Assembly: GCA_009843725.1 (NCBI GenBank) | Contig: VYCX01000341.1 | Span: 1 to 19,346 of the forward strand | Source: Boseongicola sp. SB0675_bin_26 | GTDB lineage: Bacteria; Pseudomonadota; Alphaproteobacteria; Rhodobacterales; Rhodobacteraceae | DNA length: 19,346 bases | Reading direction: 5' to 3' | Shown here: piece by piece, positions 1 through 7,753 of the stretch | How the letters are laid out: each line of letters begins with the position of its first letter | Position numbering within the stretch: position 1 is the stretch's first letter | Program-made: the position numbers and the translations under genes | Notes under the pieces: model-generated | The model's database searches: none | Told to the model about the DNA's origin: nothing | What the model saw: only the letters and a program-made list of their open reading frames with translations

Positions 1-754
1 AAGCCGCCGAAAAAGGCCGAATCCGAGCTTGACTCGAAACATGGATGCTTTGGTCTTTGTCCAGGCTCGCAAGCAAGGCTTGCGCGGCGTTGACTTCATC
101 CTCCACGATGAACGTCCGCCTGCCTTCGTGGTCGACGTGGAGCGGCTGCCCCCCTGTCAGCATTGGCGAGAATGTCACGCCAGCCCCGTAGACCGTCACG
201 TTGATGGCAAGGTGGTGACCGCCGAACTGGACCATCCAGGGCCTGGTCGGAGAAGGCTCTCCCAGGATGGCGACGTAGAAATGATCGACGCCGTACTTGT
301 TGAACCAGTGGTCCGCCGGAAAGGTCCGCTCCGCGGCCAGCTGCCATTCGAGGTTCTGGATACCGGACGGGCTCATGATCTCGGCCAGCAGCGCATCCAG
401 CAAGGCCTGCTGCCCTGCGCTGAGCTCGCCCAGCTTGAGACCGCCGCGCGGGATCATGCCTTCGGGAAAATTGGACCAGTTGGAGCGCTGCGCGTTGTCG
501 CTGAAGGAATAAGTCACCTTGCCGCGCTGCCCGGCATCCAGCGCTTCAAGGAACGTGCTGGCCGCCGCGGCGATCGCTTCCGTCCTGGCGTCGGTTGTCC
601 GGGGCGGGAAATCGTCGCGAAGCCGTGCCTCGATCGGGGCGGTGTTCACGCCGAAGGCGATGCCTGTCGCCAGCCGGGGTTGCGTGAACACGAATGCCAA
701 GAAGGCGATCAGGACGACGGTCAACGATCCCGTGGCCCAAAGGGCAATTCTCAT
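1..754 (-). CDS. DUF3500 domain protein, partial (C-terminus beyond the left edge)
   Basis: An open frame of 251 codons runs from an ATG at 754 on the minus strand to the window edge without a stop. A clear AGGAGG sits 5 nt upstream of the ATG (about 760-765). The N-terminus is a hydrophobic segment (residues about 4-23, ending near Phe-Thr-Gln-Pro), read as a signal anchor or signal peptide, so the product is probably exported. The body has features I associate with DUF3500: a Phe-Gly-Gly-His-His-Leu-Ala-Ile-Asn stretch near residue 185 and a Met-Leu-Thr-Gly-Gly-Gln-Pro motif near residue 203. The biochemical role of DUF3500 proteins is not established. The large plus-strand frame over the same DNA is its antisense shadow. 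The family call is from motif memory only. Confidence 0.8.
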   Translation of the reverse strand, partial: MRIALWATGSLTVVLIAFLAFVFTQPRLATGIAFGVNTAPIEARLRDDFPPRTTDARTEAIAAAASTFLEALDAGQRGKVTYSFSDNAQRSNWSNFPEGMIPRGGLKLGELSAGQQALLDALLAEIMSPSGIQNLEWQLAAERTFPADHWFNKYGVDHFYVAILGEPSPTRPWMVQFGGHHLAINVTVYGAGVTFSPMLTGGQPLHVDHEGRRTFIVEDEVNAAQALLASLDKDQSIHVSSQARIRPFSAA

Positions 755-1276
755 GTGCGCCTCCTGGAACAAGGGAATTGCATGCGGCACGACCGCGGCC
801 GGAGAATGCCGAATTGCCCTTCAAGGCATTGTCATCTGCCGCGTTGAACAGGTCAACCCGAAGTCCTCCCTGACGAATCTGATCGCCCTCCGTTCATGTC
901 CCGCCCACGTCTCCGGTTCTTTCCGGTACGGTCTCCACGCGCAGGAGCCGGTGGACAACTGAATGTCCGGCACCAAGGCCACAGGGTTCCTCGGAGCAGA
1001 AAGATCGACCGGCCAAAAGGCAATCCGGAAAGCCGGCCCTTGGCAATCGTCGCTGATCCGTACGCAGTTGACATGGATTCACGCACGGACCGCCCGATGG
1101 GACCGGTTTCGCGGGAGGTGGCAGGAATGCCTCGTCACAGGCGACTGGAGGCCGAAGCGCTTTCGCGACCCAAGACTGAACGGAACCACTCCGCCCAGGA
1201 TTCACCGGCGACGCCGCGGCGATGGTCCAACCCGGCACGCCAAGCCATCGTGACCGAATTGATGCACCAGGGAGTC
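755..1276. other. Gene-poor stretch upstream of the DUF3500 gene
   Basis: Apart from the DUF3500 ribosome binding site at its left end I recognise no gene, RNA or repeat here. Frames on both strands give Arg/Pro/Ser-rich translations without family motifs. A TTGACA hexamer at 1068-1073 has no suitable -10 partner at 16-18 bp, so I do not call a promoter from it. Confidence 0.5.
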
Positions 1277-1558
1277 ATGCGAACGATACGGTTGCGCGAG
1301 GGCAAGGCCACGTTCTCCGGCCTGTTGGAAGGGGCCGCGAAAGGCGACACCGCAGCCATCACACGCAGCGGGCAGCCGCCGGCAGCCCTTGTCGGCGTCG
1401 ACAAACGGAACCGCCTCGGCCAGACTCCGTCGTTCGGCCGCCTCCTCGCCGCATCAGGGATCGAAGAGGGCAACGTCTCGCCACGCGACACGAGCCCGGC
1501 GCAGGACGCCAAACCGTTGGGTCACCGTTTCACTTGGTGGGCGCGAACGCCCTCTTGA
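1277..1558 (+). CDS. Phd/YefM-family antitoxin-like protein, orphan and possibly decayed
   Basis: The 93-residue frame opens with the pattern Met-x-x-Ile-x-Leu-Arg-Glu-x-Lys-Ala-x-x-x-x-Leu-Leu, then Ala-Ala-Lys-Gly-Asp and Ala-Ile-Thr-Arg-Ser-Gly-Gln-Pro-x-Ala-Ala-Leu-Val (residues 1-40). This is the DNA-binding fold signature of Phd/YefM antitoxins. Residues 52-71 (Ser-Phe-Gly-Arg-Leu-Leu followed by Ser-Pro-Arg-Asp) match the toxin-neutralising tail of antitoxins paired with PIN-domain VapC toxins. The expected VapC gene (Asp-Thr-Asn start motif) is not visible downstream in any frame, and residues 75-93 look unrelated to the family, so the 3' end may be decayed or frameshifted. The start is uncertain: AGGGAG lies only 2 nt before the chosen ATG, and an in-frame ATG at 1262 exists. 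Such antitoxins normally bind and repress their own operator. Confidence 0.6.
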   Translation: MRTIRLREGKATFSGLLEGAAKGDTAAITRSGQPPAALVGVDKRNRLGQTPSFGRLLAASGIEEGNVSPRDTSPAQDAKPLGHRFTWWARTPS

Positions 1559-2082
1559 CCGGCACGCCGGACCGTCGCGAAACCGTCGCAGCCCCTGTCG
1601 TCCGGCTGCACGACCCGGCGCTGACAGATGACCGCATGCATCTCGGGATGATACGTCGCATGCGAAGTCTCAACCCTTGAACCAAGGCGCACTGCCGCTC
1701 TCCGCGGTCTTGGAGCGCTTCCCAGGGTCCGACGGCAGGACCCGTGATCGTGCGACGCCAAGGAGCTATGTTCAGACTAGCTTGAAGAAGAACCCAGCCC
1801 TGCGATGCACCGTTCGCGAAGCGCTGCAGGGCGCTCATGAACCTGCCTTCCATTGCCACAATGCACGGGCGTGGCGGACAGCAGAGCACACTGAATTCGA
1901 CGCAGGCGGCGAGGTCGTCAAGGTGATGTCCTGCTGCTCCGCGTGGCCTCTCCCAGCACTGACGATGCAAGGACGGGAATCCCGGCGTGACTGTGCAGCA
2001 ATGCCGTCGTGATCTCGGGTCGCGCGCAGGAAGCCAAGGCCCAATCTTCGCTTCCGGAAGCGCCACGTATGGCGTGCGGGCC
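1559..2082. other. Gene-poor stretch downstream of ruvB
   Basis: About 520 bp separate the antitoxin-like frame from the ruvB stop. Open frames exist on both strands (longest about 1530-2066, minus), but their translations are rich in Arg, Cys, Ser and Trp with no family motif, signal peptide or convincing ribosome binding site. I see no clear intrinsic terminator for the ruv operon here. It could be debris of decayed genes, including a lost toxin partner. Confidence 0.45.
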
Positions 2083-3105
2083 TCACAGCAGCACGCCCTG
2101 TCTGGACAAGTCGGGGGGAGAGAGTCCCAGGTGCCTCCAGGCGTTGGCGGTCAGCATCCGCCCTCGCGGCGTTCTCTGAATCAGGCCCTGCTGAAGCAGG
2201 TACGGCTCGATGACCTCATCGATCGCATCCCTGCTTTCCGACATCGCCGCCGAGATCGTGTCCGCACCGACAGGTCCGCCCTGGTAGCTTTCCGCGATCA
2301 AGGAGAGATATTTCCTGTCCGCGCCGTCAAGTCCTCGGCCGTCAACGCCAAGCCTGGTCAACGCCCCGTCAGCCAGTTCGCGCGTCAGCCGGCCGTCCGA
2401 TTCGACAATGGCGAAGTCCACGACCCGCCGCAGCAGCCGGCCTGCAATTCTCGGCGTGCCACGGGCGCGGCGCGCGATCTCGCGGGCACCGCCTTCACCG
2501 GTCTCGACCCCCATGAGACGAGCGCCGCGCGAAACAATCTCGTGGAGCTCGTCGTCCGAATAGAACTGCAGCCGGATCGGAATCCCGAACCGGTCGCGCA
2601 GGGGGGTCGTCAGCAACCCCAAGCGAGTCGTGGCACCCACGAGCGTGAAGGGCTGCAACTCGATTCGAACTGTCCTTGCGGCCGGTCCCTCCCCGATCAC
2701 GAGATCAAGCTCGAAGTCTTCCATCGCGGGGTAGAGCACTTCTTCCACTGCCGGATGCAACCGGTGAATCTCGTCGATGAAGAGGACATCGCGGGCATCA
2801 AGGTTCGTCAGGATCGCTGCAAGATCTCCGGCCTTTGCCAGGACGGGTCCGGAAGTCATGCGGAAACTGACGCCGAGCTCACGCGCCATGATCCGGGCAA
2901 GAGTCGTCTTCCCCAGCCCCGGCGGCCCGTGAAACAGGGCATGGTCCATCGCGTCGCCGCGCTGCTTTGCGCTCTCGATGAACACGCGCAGGTTCGCCCT
3001 CGCTTCGGCTTGCCCGATGAAGTCGTCGAGCATTCTGGGCCGAAGCGCGCGGTCCGCATCCTCGGGCCTGGCTTCCGGGCGAAGGGTCGGATCCGGCTCG
3101 CTCAC
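2083..3105 (-). CDS. ruvB: Holliday junction branch-migration ATPase RuvB
   Basis: RuvB is the hexameric AAA+ motor that, with RuvA, drives branch migration of Holliday junctions in the cytoplasm. Visible motifs: N-terminal Leu-Arg-Pro and Phe-Ile-Gly-Gln; Walker A Gly-Pro-Pro-Gly-Leu-Gly-Lys-Thr (residues 60-67); Walker B Asp-Glu-Ile-His (111-114); sensor I Gly-Ala-Thr-Thr-Arg; Arg-Asp-Arg-Phe-Gly near the arginine finger; and the C-terminal winged helix. I chose the GTG at 3105, which gives 340 residues, the usual family length. A GGGAGGG lies 7 nt upstream of it, and the family commonly starts with Ser-Glu-Pro-Asp. An in-frame ATG at 3138 would add 11 untypical residues. It is the last gene of ruvC-ruvA-ruvB, 64 bp after ruvA. 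Confidence 0.97.
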   Translation of the reverse strand: MSEPDPTLRPEARPEDADRALRPRMLDDFIGQAEARANLRVFIESAKQRGDAMDHALFHGPPGLGKTTLARIMARELGVSFRMTSGPVLAKAGDLAAILTNLDARDVLFIDEIHRLHPAVEEVLYPAMEDFELDLVIGEGPAARTVRIELQPFTLVGATTRLGLLTTPLRDRFGIPIRLQFYSDDELHEIVSRGARLMGVETGEGGAREIARRARGTPRIAGRLLRRVVDFAIVESDGRLTRELADGALTRLGVDGRGLDGADRKYLSLIAESYQGGPVGADTISAAMSESRDAIDEVIEPYLLQQGLIQRTPRGRMLTANAWRHLGLSPPDLSRQGVLL

Positions 3106-3169
3106 CGCCAGCCCTCCCGCCAACCGCCAAGAAGGCATTGGCGCTGGAACGCGCTATCCATTGAGGGAT

Positions 3170-3817
3170 TCATGCTTTCGGGGCCAATCTCTTCAATGCC
3201 TCGCGGATCAGCGTTGCGGTGTCCGCATCCTCGGTCATTCCAGCCGCCTCGGCCACTGCCGTTGACGCCTCTCCGGGAGCGTAGCCGAGATTCTGAAGTG
3301 CAGAAAGCGCTTCTGCCTGCCAGGCCGCTCCGGGAACCGGTTCCGGAACCGGCCCGACTTCGACATCCGAACCGGTGTCAGATCCGAGGTGTGCGCCTCC
3401 CTGCATCACCATCATGTCGGGCACCTTGCCCTTGAGCTCGTTCACGACCCTCTGCGCGATCTTGGGACCCACGCCCGGCGCCGCCCTTATCGACGCCCAG
3501 TCACCGAGGGCGATCGCACGTGCCACGGCGTCAGGCCCCAATGTCCCGAGAATCGCCATGGAGGCCCGCGCTCCGATTCCCTGAACACCCATCAGGAGCC
3601 TGTGCCACTCACGCTCCACAGGCGTCATGAACCCGAAGAGCTGCAGGAGATCCTCGCGCACGAGAAGATCCGTATAGAGCAGCGCCGCCTCTCCGGTCCC
3701 TGGCAACGCGGCCAACGTCCGCTCGCTCACGAACACGACATATCCGACGCCACCAACGTCCAGAAGCACGTGATCGCTGGCGCGATAGCCAATCCTGCCG
3801 GACAGGCGCCCGATCAT
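3170..3817 (-). CDS. ruvA: Holliday junction DNA-binding protein RuvA
   Basis: RuvA tetramers grip the four-way junction and load RuvB. The 215-residue product starts with Met-Ile-Gly-Arg-Leu-Ser-Gly and has the two helix-hairpin-helix motifs of domain II (Gly-Ile-Gly-Ala-Arg-Ala near residue 80; Gly-Val-Gly-Pro-Lys-Ile-Ala-Gln-Arg near 115, followed by Glu-Leu-Lys-Gly-Lys). After a variable Pro/Glu-rich linker comes the RuvB-binding domain III (Ala-Leu-Gln-Asn-Leu-Gly-Tyr). The ATG at 3817 overlaps the ruvC stop as ATGA, which fixes the start and implies translational coupling; an upstream in-frame ATG at 3859 would lie inside ruvC. Length is slightly above the usual 200 residues because of the linker. 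Confidence 0.97.
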   Translation of the reverse strand: MIGRLSGRIGYRASDHVLLDVGGVGYVVFVSERTLAALPGTGEAALLYTDLLVREDLLQLFGFMTPVEREWHRLLMGVQGIGARASMAILGTLGPDAVARAIALGDWASIRAAPGVGPKIAQRVVNELKGKVPDMMVMQGGAHLGSDTGSDVEVGPVPEPVPGAAWQAEALSALQNLGYAPGEASTAVAEAAGMTEDADTATLIREALKRLAPKA

Positions 3818-4299
3818 GCCACCACCAAGGCGCGGCTCTGGGACATGTGCGCATGGCAAATCGCGACGGCGAGCGCATCCGCGGCGTCCTGGCCGGATAT
3901 TTGCGCTCCGGGGAGCTGCAGCCGCACCATGTGCTCGATCTGTCGCTTGTCAGCGTGCCCGACACCGACGACCGCCTTTTTCACGGCATTGGGGGCATAT
4001 TCCCCAACCTCGGCGCCCGCCCGTGCCGGAACCAGCATCGCGATGCCCCGTGCCTGTCCCAGCTTGAGGGTGGACGCGCCATCCTTGTTGACGAAAGTGT
4101 GCTCCACCGCCGCCTCGTCCGGCAAGTGTCTCTCCCAGACTTCGGTAAGCTGCTCGAACAATGACACAAGCCGAGGCCCGAGCGGCCCCGTCCCCGTCCG
4201 GCAGATGCCGTTCGCCACGTGAGACAGGCGCGACCCGGAAGTCTCGATGACTCCCCATCCAAGGGCGCGAAGCCCCGGATCCAGTCCCATTACACGCAT
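3814..4299 (-). CDS. ruvC: Crossover junction endodeoxyribonuclease RuvC
   Basis: RuvC resolves Holliday junctions by symmetric nicking. The four acidic catalytic residues are in place: Asp7 (Met-Gly-Leu-Asp-Pro-Gly), Glu66 (Ala-Val-Glu-His-Thr), and Asp138 and Asp141 (Gln-Asp-Ala-Ala-Asp-Ala-Leu). These positions equal the Escherichia coli numbering when translation starts at the ATG at 4299, which supports that start. AGGAG is only 1 nt from that ATG, and a second ATG at 4290 has better spacing, so a start three codons later cannot be excluded. The frame is open upstream to 4449, but that extension is not RuvC-like. First gene of the ruvC-ruvA-ruvB operon; the product has 161 residues. Confidence 0.96.
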   Translation of the reverse strand: MRVMGLDPGLRALGWGVIETSGSRLSHVANGICRTGTGPLGPRLVSLFEQLTEVWERHLPDEAAVEHTFVNKDGASTLKLGQARGIAMLVPARAGAEVGEYAPNAVKKAVVGVGHADKRQIEHMVRLQLPGAQISGQDAADALAVAICHAHMSQSRALVVA

Positions 4300-4331
4300 T
4301 CTCCTGACCTGCTCTGCTGCCCTCGTTCCGA

Positions 4332-4360
4332 AACTAGCACAAAACGTGAATATCTGCCAA
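4332..4360 (-). promoter_or_regulatory. Candidate promoter of ruvC-ruvA-ruvB
   Basis: On the minus strand TTGGCA (4355-4360) and CTAGTT (4332-4337) are separated by 17 bp. Transcription would begin near 4325 and leave a leader of about 26 nt before the ruvC ATG. The -10 is a weak match. I looked for the alphaproteobacterial LexA site (GTTC-N7-GTTC) and found only one half-site (GTTC at 4324-4327), so SOS control is not supported by sequence. Confidence 0.35.
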
Positions 4361-4468
4361 GAAATTTGGCAGGAGAGCCTGTGGGCCTCCATTCGCCTGC
4401 GCCCACGCCCCGCCTTCGAAACGCGTCCGCCCGGATCCGAAAGCGACATCAGGCATGTCGCTTTTTTT
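4354..4468 (+). ncRNA. Candidate small RNA with consecutive hairpins and its own terminator
   Basis: Three potential hairpins follow each other on the plus strand. First, CTGCCAA/TTGGCAG (4354-4360 with 4366-4372, 5-nt loop). Second, GTGGGC/GCCCAC (4381-4386 with 4401-4406). Third, the intrinsic terminator at 4442-4468. No coding region on this strand precedes the terminator; ruvC is on the other strand. This suggests a short independent transcript, perhaps antisense to the ruvC leader. The 5' end and promoter are not identified, and the first hairpin overlaps the -35 of the candidate ruvC promoter. It matches no RNA family I can name. Confidence 0.35.
4442..4468 (+). terminator. Intrinsic terminator without an upstream gene on its strand
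   Basis: AGCGACAT (4442-4449) pairs with ATGTCGCT (4455-4462) around a 5-nt loop and is followed by seven T residues in all (4462-4468). On the minus strand the hairpin is followed by only three T, so it is directional toward the plus strand. It may also insulate the DUF1127 gene downstream. Confidence 0.75.
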
Positions 4469-4607
4469 CAATCATACTGGCAGGTTACGGGAGTTCTGGA
4501 GATATGCAATTCCCGCATACGGGACATGCGGATTTTGAGCCTTGTCCAATTGATGCCGCGCTTCTAACTGCGACTCGAAACGCAACGCCAGCAAGAGGAG
4601 AACGGCC

Positions 4608-4808
4608 ATGGCCATCACCATGAATCGCAGCAACGCCGCCAACGTCAGCGGCACACCATTGACCTTGTCCGGGCTTGTCTCGGGCGTCATTCACTGGAAC
4701 AGGGCACGCCGCACCCGCGCCGTCCTGTCCAGGCTGAGCACCCACGAACTGGATGACATCGGCATTTCCCGTGGAGACATCGACTCGATCTGCTTTGGAC
4801 GCAGATAA
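4608..4808 (+). CDS. DUF1127 small protein
   Basis: A 66-residue product whose C-terminal half carries the DUF1127 signature: Arg-Arg-Thr-Arg-Ala-Val-Leu-Ser-Arg-Leu-Ser-Thr, then Glu-Leu-Asp-Asp-Ile-Gly-Ile-Ser-Arg-Gly-Asp-Ile (residues about 34-58). Small Arg-rich DUF1127 proteins are widespread in alphaproteobacteria. In several species they are stress-induced, and some act in RNA turnover or phosphate/carbon metabolism; which applies here is unknown. AGAGGAG lies 7 nt before the ATG. The gene stands alone between two intrinsic terminators, so it is monocistronic. Confidence 0.9.
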   Translation: MAITMNRSNAANVSGTPLTLSGLVSGVIHWNRARRTRAVLSRLSTHELDDIGISRGDIDSICFGRR

Positions 4809-4859
4809 GCCGATTCCGGCCTCTGGCGCACACCAGTCGGGAAAGCGCGAAATCCCGAA

Positions 4860-4890
4860 GGGACCGATTCCTGATCGGTCCCTTTTTTTT
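4860..4890 (+). terminator. Intrinsic terminator of the DUF1127 gene
   Basis: GGGACCGAT (4860-4868) pairs perfectly with ATCGGTCCC (4874-4882) around TCCTG, followed by eight T residues (4883-4890). It is a textbook rho-independent terminator about 50 nt after the DUF1127 stop. Confidence 0.93.
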
Positions 4891-5096
4891 GTCAGTGCCC
4901 GTCGGGCTCCGTCCTTGCAAAGGGCGGCAAGCCGGGCCATGAGTTTGTGCGGCATTTCTTCTGCAAGTCTCGCAGCGGAGGCGCGGATGACCGACATGGC
5001 CAAACGCAATGCATTTTCGTTTCCTGACGGCACGCACGTCGGGGACCCGGCGGCAGCGGCCTCGCACTTGGCGGAGTCCGCGAGGGCGATGACGCG

Positions 5097-6761
5097 ATGG
5101 CTATCGAAGCCGACTACGTAATCGTTGGCGCGGGCAGTTCCGGCTGTGCAATGGCGTACCGACTCGCCGAAGCCGGTCGCAGGGTCGTCGTCGTGGAATA
5201 CGGCGGCAGCGATCGCGGACCGCTCATCAACATGCCGGGCGCACTCAGCTACCCAATGAGAATGCGCCGATACGATTGGGGATTGGCGAGCGACCCCGAA
5301 CCGCACCTTGGCGGTCGGCGAATTGCAACTCCCCGCGGCAAGGTGATTGGCGGATCGAGCTCCATCAACGGCATGGTTTACGTGCGCGGCCATGCACGTG
5401 ACTTCGACCATTGGCGTGACCAGGGAGCGGACGCCTGGAGCTACGCGGATGTACTGCCTTACTTCCAGCGAATGGAGGACTGGAACGATGGCGGACATGG
5501 CGGCTCCGCCTCATGGCGCGGTCGGGGAGGGCCGCTGCACGTCACGCGCGGACAACGGCGCAATCCACTGACACGTGCCTTCGTCGAAGCCGGGCGGCAA
5601 GCGGGCTACCCCGTGACCCTGGACTTCAACGGCCACCAGCAGGAAGGATTCGGCGCCTTCGAGATGACCGTCTGGAAAGGAGCGCGATGGTCGGCGGCCA
5701 AGGCCTATCTGAGACCGGCGCTTCGGACGGGAAACTGCAGGCTGGTCCGTGCCCATGCGAACCGAGTCACCTTTGAGGGAACCCGGGCAACCGGAGTCGA
5801 GATCGAGCGCGCCGGGCGCGTCGAGGTGATTCACGCCCGTTCCGAAGTCATCCTGTCGGCGTCGTCCCTGAATTCCCCGAAGCTGCTCATGCTCTCGGGA
5901 ATAGGCCCTGCAGCACATCTGGCCGAGCATGGGGTCGAGATCGTCGCCGATCGGGGAGGCGTCGGAAAGAACCTTCAGGATCATCTCGAGCTTTATGTGC
6001 AGGTGGCCACGTCGCAGCCGGTGAGCCTCTACAGGTACTGGAACCTCCCTGGCAAGGCCTATGTGGCCTTGCGCTGGATTCTCGCCCGCAGCGGCCCCGG
6101 CGCCTCGAACCAGTTCGAGAGCACGGGCTTCATCCGTTCTGCGGCAGGAGTCGAATATCCCGACCTCCAGTTCCATTTCCTGCCGATCGCAATCGGGTAT
6201 GACGGGCGGATGGCGGCGAGGACGCATGGCTTTCAGGCCCATGTCGGCCCGATGAGGAGCCTTTCCCGCGGCGAAGTGCTGCTCCGCTCTGATGATCCGA
6301 AGGATCCGCCGCGAATCAGGTTCAACTACATGAGCCACGAGAGTGACTGGCGCGACTTCCGAACCGCCATCCGGCTGACACGTGAAATCTTCGCCCAGCC
6401 GGCATTCGCGCCATATTATGGTCGGGAGTTGCTACCCGGACCGGAAGCCCGGACCGACGACGAGCTGGATGCCGTGATCCGGGACCATGTCGAGAGCGCC
6501 TACCATCCCTGCGGCACGGCGCGCATGGGGCGGCGCGACGACCCGATGGCTGTCGTGGACGCGGAAGCGCGCGTGATCGGTGTCGAAGGGCTCCGACTCG
6601 CGGACAGCTCCGTCTTTCCGAGGATCACCAACGGCAACCTGAATGCGCCGTCAATCATGGTGGGCGAGAAGATCTCCGACGCGATTCTCGGCCGCCCCCC
6701 TCTGGCGCCCAGCAACCTTGATCCCTGGATTCATCCCGACTGGAAGAATCGGCAACGGTAG
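5097..6761 (+). CDS. GMC-family FAD-dependent alcohol dehydrogenase (choline dehydrogenase-like)
   Basis: The 554-residue product is a full-length glucose-methanol-choline flavoenzyme. Visible: dinucleotide-binding Gly-Ala-Gly-Ser-Ser-Gly (11-16) with Glu34 ending strand 2; GMC signature 1 around 79-102 ([14 protein letters not shown]); GMC signature 2 at 252-271 ([12 protein letters not shown]); catalytic His470 (Tyr-His-Pro-Cys-Gly-Thr); and the closing Asn-Gly-Asn-Leu-Asn-Ala-Pro segment near 513-519. It oxidises a primary or secondary alcohol with FAD; the choline dehydrogenase/BetA-like branch is nearest in style, but the substrate is not proven. There is no BetB aldehyde dehydrogenase or BetI nearby. 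A weak GAGG lies about 11 nt before the ATG. It converges with the SDR gene, 16 bp from its stop. Confidence 0.93.
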   Translation: MAIEADYVIVGAGSSGCAMAYRLAEAGRRVVVVEYGGSDRGPLINMPGALSYPMRMRRYDWGLASDPEPHLGGRRIATPRGKVIGGSSSINGMVYVRGHARDFDHWRDQGADAWSYADVLPYFQRMEDWNDGGHGGSASWRGRGGPLHVTRGQRRNPLTRAFVEAGRQAGYPVTLDFNGHQQEGFGAFEMTVWKGARWSAAKAYLRPALRTGNCRLVRAHANRVTFEGTRATGVEIERAGRVEVIHARSEVILSASSLNSPKLLMLSGIGPAAHLAEHGVEIVADRGGVGKNLQDHLELYVQVATSQPVSLYRYWNLPGKAYVALRWILARSGPGASNQFESTGFIRSAAGVEYPDLQFHFLPIAIGYDGRMAARTHGFQAHVGPMRSLSRGEVLLRSDDPKDPPRIRFNYMSHESDWRDFRTAIRLTREIFAQPAFAPYYGRELLPGPEARTDDELDAVIRDHVESAYHPCGTARMGRRDDPMAVVDAEARVIGVEGLRLADSSVFPRITNGNLNAPSIMVGEKISDAILGRPPLAPSNLDPWIHPDWKNRQR

Positions 6762-6777
6762 TCCTTCCAGACATCGC

Positions 6778-7539
6778 TCACGGCGCGAGCGTCTCGGTAT
6801 GCCCATCCACGGCAAGAATCTGGCCGGAAATTCTCGACGCCGCGTCCGAAGCCAGGAAATGAACCGTGCCCGCGACATCCGCGGCCGTGACCCAGGTCCT
6901 CATCGACACGCCTGCCGCATGATTTCGCCGCACCTCGGCTTCGTCGACACCCCGCGCAGTGGCTTCCATTGCCACCACCCTGTCCATGCGCGGCCCTTCG
7001 ACCGCACCGGGACAAACGGCATTGACGCGAACGCCCGTCGGCCCGAGTTCCATCGCCAGGGTCTTCGTCAGGCCCACAAGCGCCCATTTGGCGGCGGCGT
7101 AGGGGCTCCTGAGCGGATAGCCTGCAATTCCGGCCGTCGAGGAGGTCAGGACAATCAAGCCGGCCCTTTCGGCACGCATCACGCGCGCAGCCCAGCGGCA
7201 TGTCAGGAAGCTCCCATGCAAGTTCGTTGCCACGCAGCGCTGCCATTCACCGTAATCCAGGTCCTCTATCCGGCCAGCCGGCCCGCCCGTGCCGGCATTG
7301 GCGCAGACCACGTCGGCCCCGCCCCAGCCTGCCTCGACGGCGCCCAGGAACGCTGCCATTTCGGTCTCCGACGTGACGTCCGCAACTGCGGCCGTTGCCT
7401 CCGGCCATGCCGACGCGAACTCGGCGACCGCGCGCTCGTCGACGTCGCAGACGGCAACCTTGTCGCCATCGGCAAGGAACCGCTCGGCGATCGCCCGCCC
7501 GATTCCTGAAGCACCTGCCGTCACGACAATCCGGCGCAT
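6778..7539 (-). CDS. Short-chain dehydrogenase/reductase (classical SDR)
   Basis: A 253-residue classical SDR. Cofactor motif Thr-Ala-Gly-Ala-Ser-Gly-Ile-Gly (7-14). Asp32 after strand 2 predicts NAD(H) rather than NADP(H). Asn-Ala-Gly at 81-83, Asn106, Ser134, and Tyr147-x-x-x-Lys151 complete the catalytic set. The C-terminus has Asp-Gly-His-Thr-Glu. I start at the ATG at 7539; the frame is open to 7596, but the added residues are not SDR-like. The ribosome binding site is weak. It faces the GMC gene and is divergent from the sulfatase gene, so a shared regulatory region at 7540-7753 is likely. Proposed role: NAD-dependent oxidation of an alcohol intermediate of the same pathway. Confidence 0.92.
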   Translation of the reverse strand: MRRIVVTAGASGIGRAIAERFLADGDKVAVCDVDERAVAEFASAWPEATAAVADVTSETEMAAFLGAVEAGWGGADVVCANAGTGGPAGRIEDLDYGEWQRCVATNLHGSFLTCRWAARVMRAERAGLIVLTSSTAGIAGYPLRSPYAAAKWALVGLTKTLAMELGPTGVRVNAVCPGAVEGPRMDRVVAMEATARGVDEAEVRRNHAAGVSMRTWVTAADVAGTVHFLASDAASRISGQILAVDGHTETLAP

Positions 7540-7671
7540 TTGCGTTCTACTGTTAGAAGTTGATGGAGCCGAAGGACAATCACCGTTTCGCGACAATAGC
7601 GGACTTCCAGGGCAATGAAACAGGCAGGAAGGGCATAGCGGTCCACTGCAGAAACGTCATGCGCAATGCCG

Positions 7672-7717
7672 GCATGCGTCCTGCCAATGGCGGCTTGCGA
7701 AGCAACGGGACGCATGC
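7672..7717. repeat. Nested inverted repeats in the divergent SDR/sulfatase promoter region
   Basis: GCATGCGTCC (7672-7681) and GGACGCATGC (7708-7717) are perfect 10-bp inverted arms. Between them lie two further dyads, GCCA-A-TGGC (7683-7691) and TTGC-GAA-GCAA (7695-7705). The set could bind a dimeric regulator or fold as a three-way cruciform or RNA. It ends 36 nt before the sulfatase ATG. No regulator gene is in the window. Confidence 0.6.
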
Positions 7718-7753
7718 GACCAACGGTGCCGAAAGCGAGGAATTCGAGCCAGA

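Noticed and set aside
29..847. Plus-strand open frame of 272 codons
   Set aside because: It is the antisense of the DUF3500 gene, which has a strong ribosome binding site, a membrane signal and family motifs on the minus strand.
1987..3435. Plus-strand open frame of 482 codons
   Set aside because: Antisense shadow of ruvB and the end of ruvA; no recognisable domain.
4320..4345. LexA (SOS) box upstream of ruvC
   Set aside because: Only one GTTC half-site is present; the second half-site 7 nt away does not match.
4485..5498. Minus-strand open frame of 337 codons over the DUF1127 gene
   Set aside because: It reads through both strands' terminator hairpins, the DUF1127 gene and the GMC start, and shows no family pattern or ribosome binding site.
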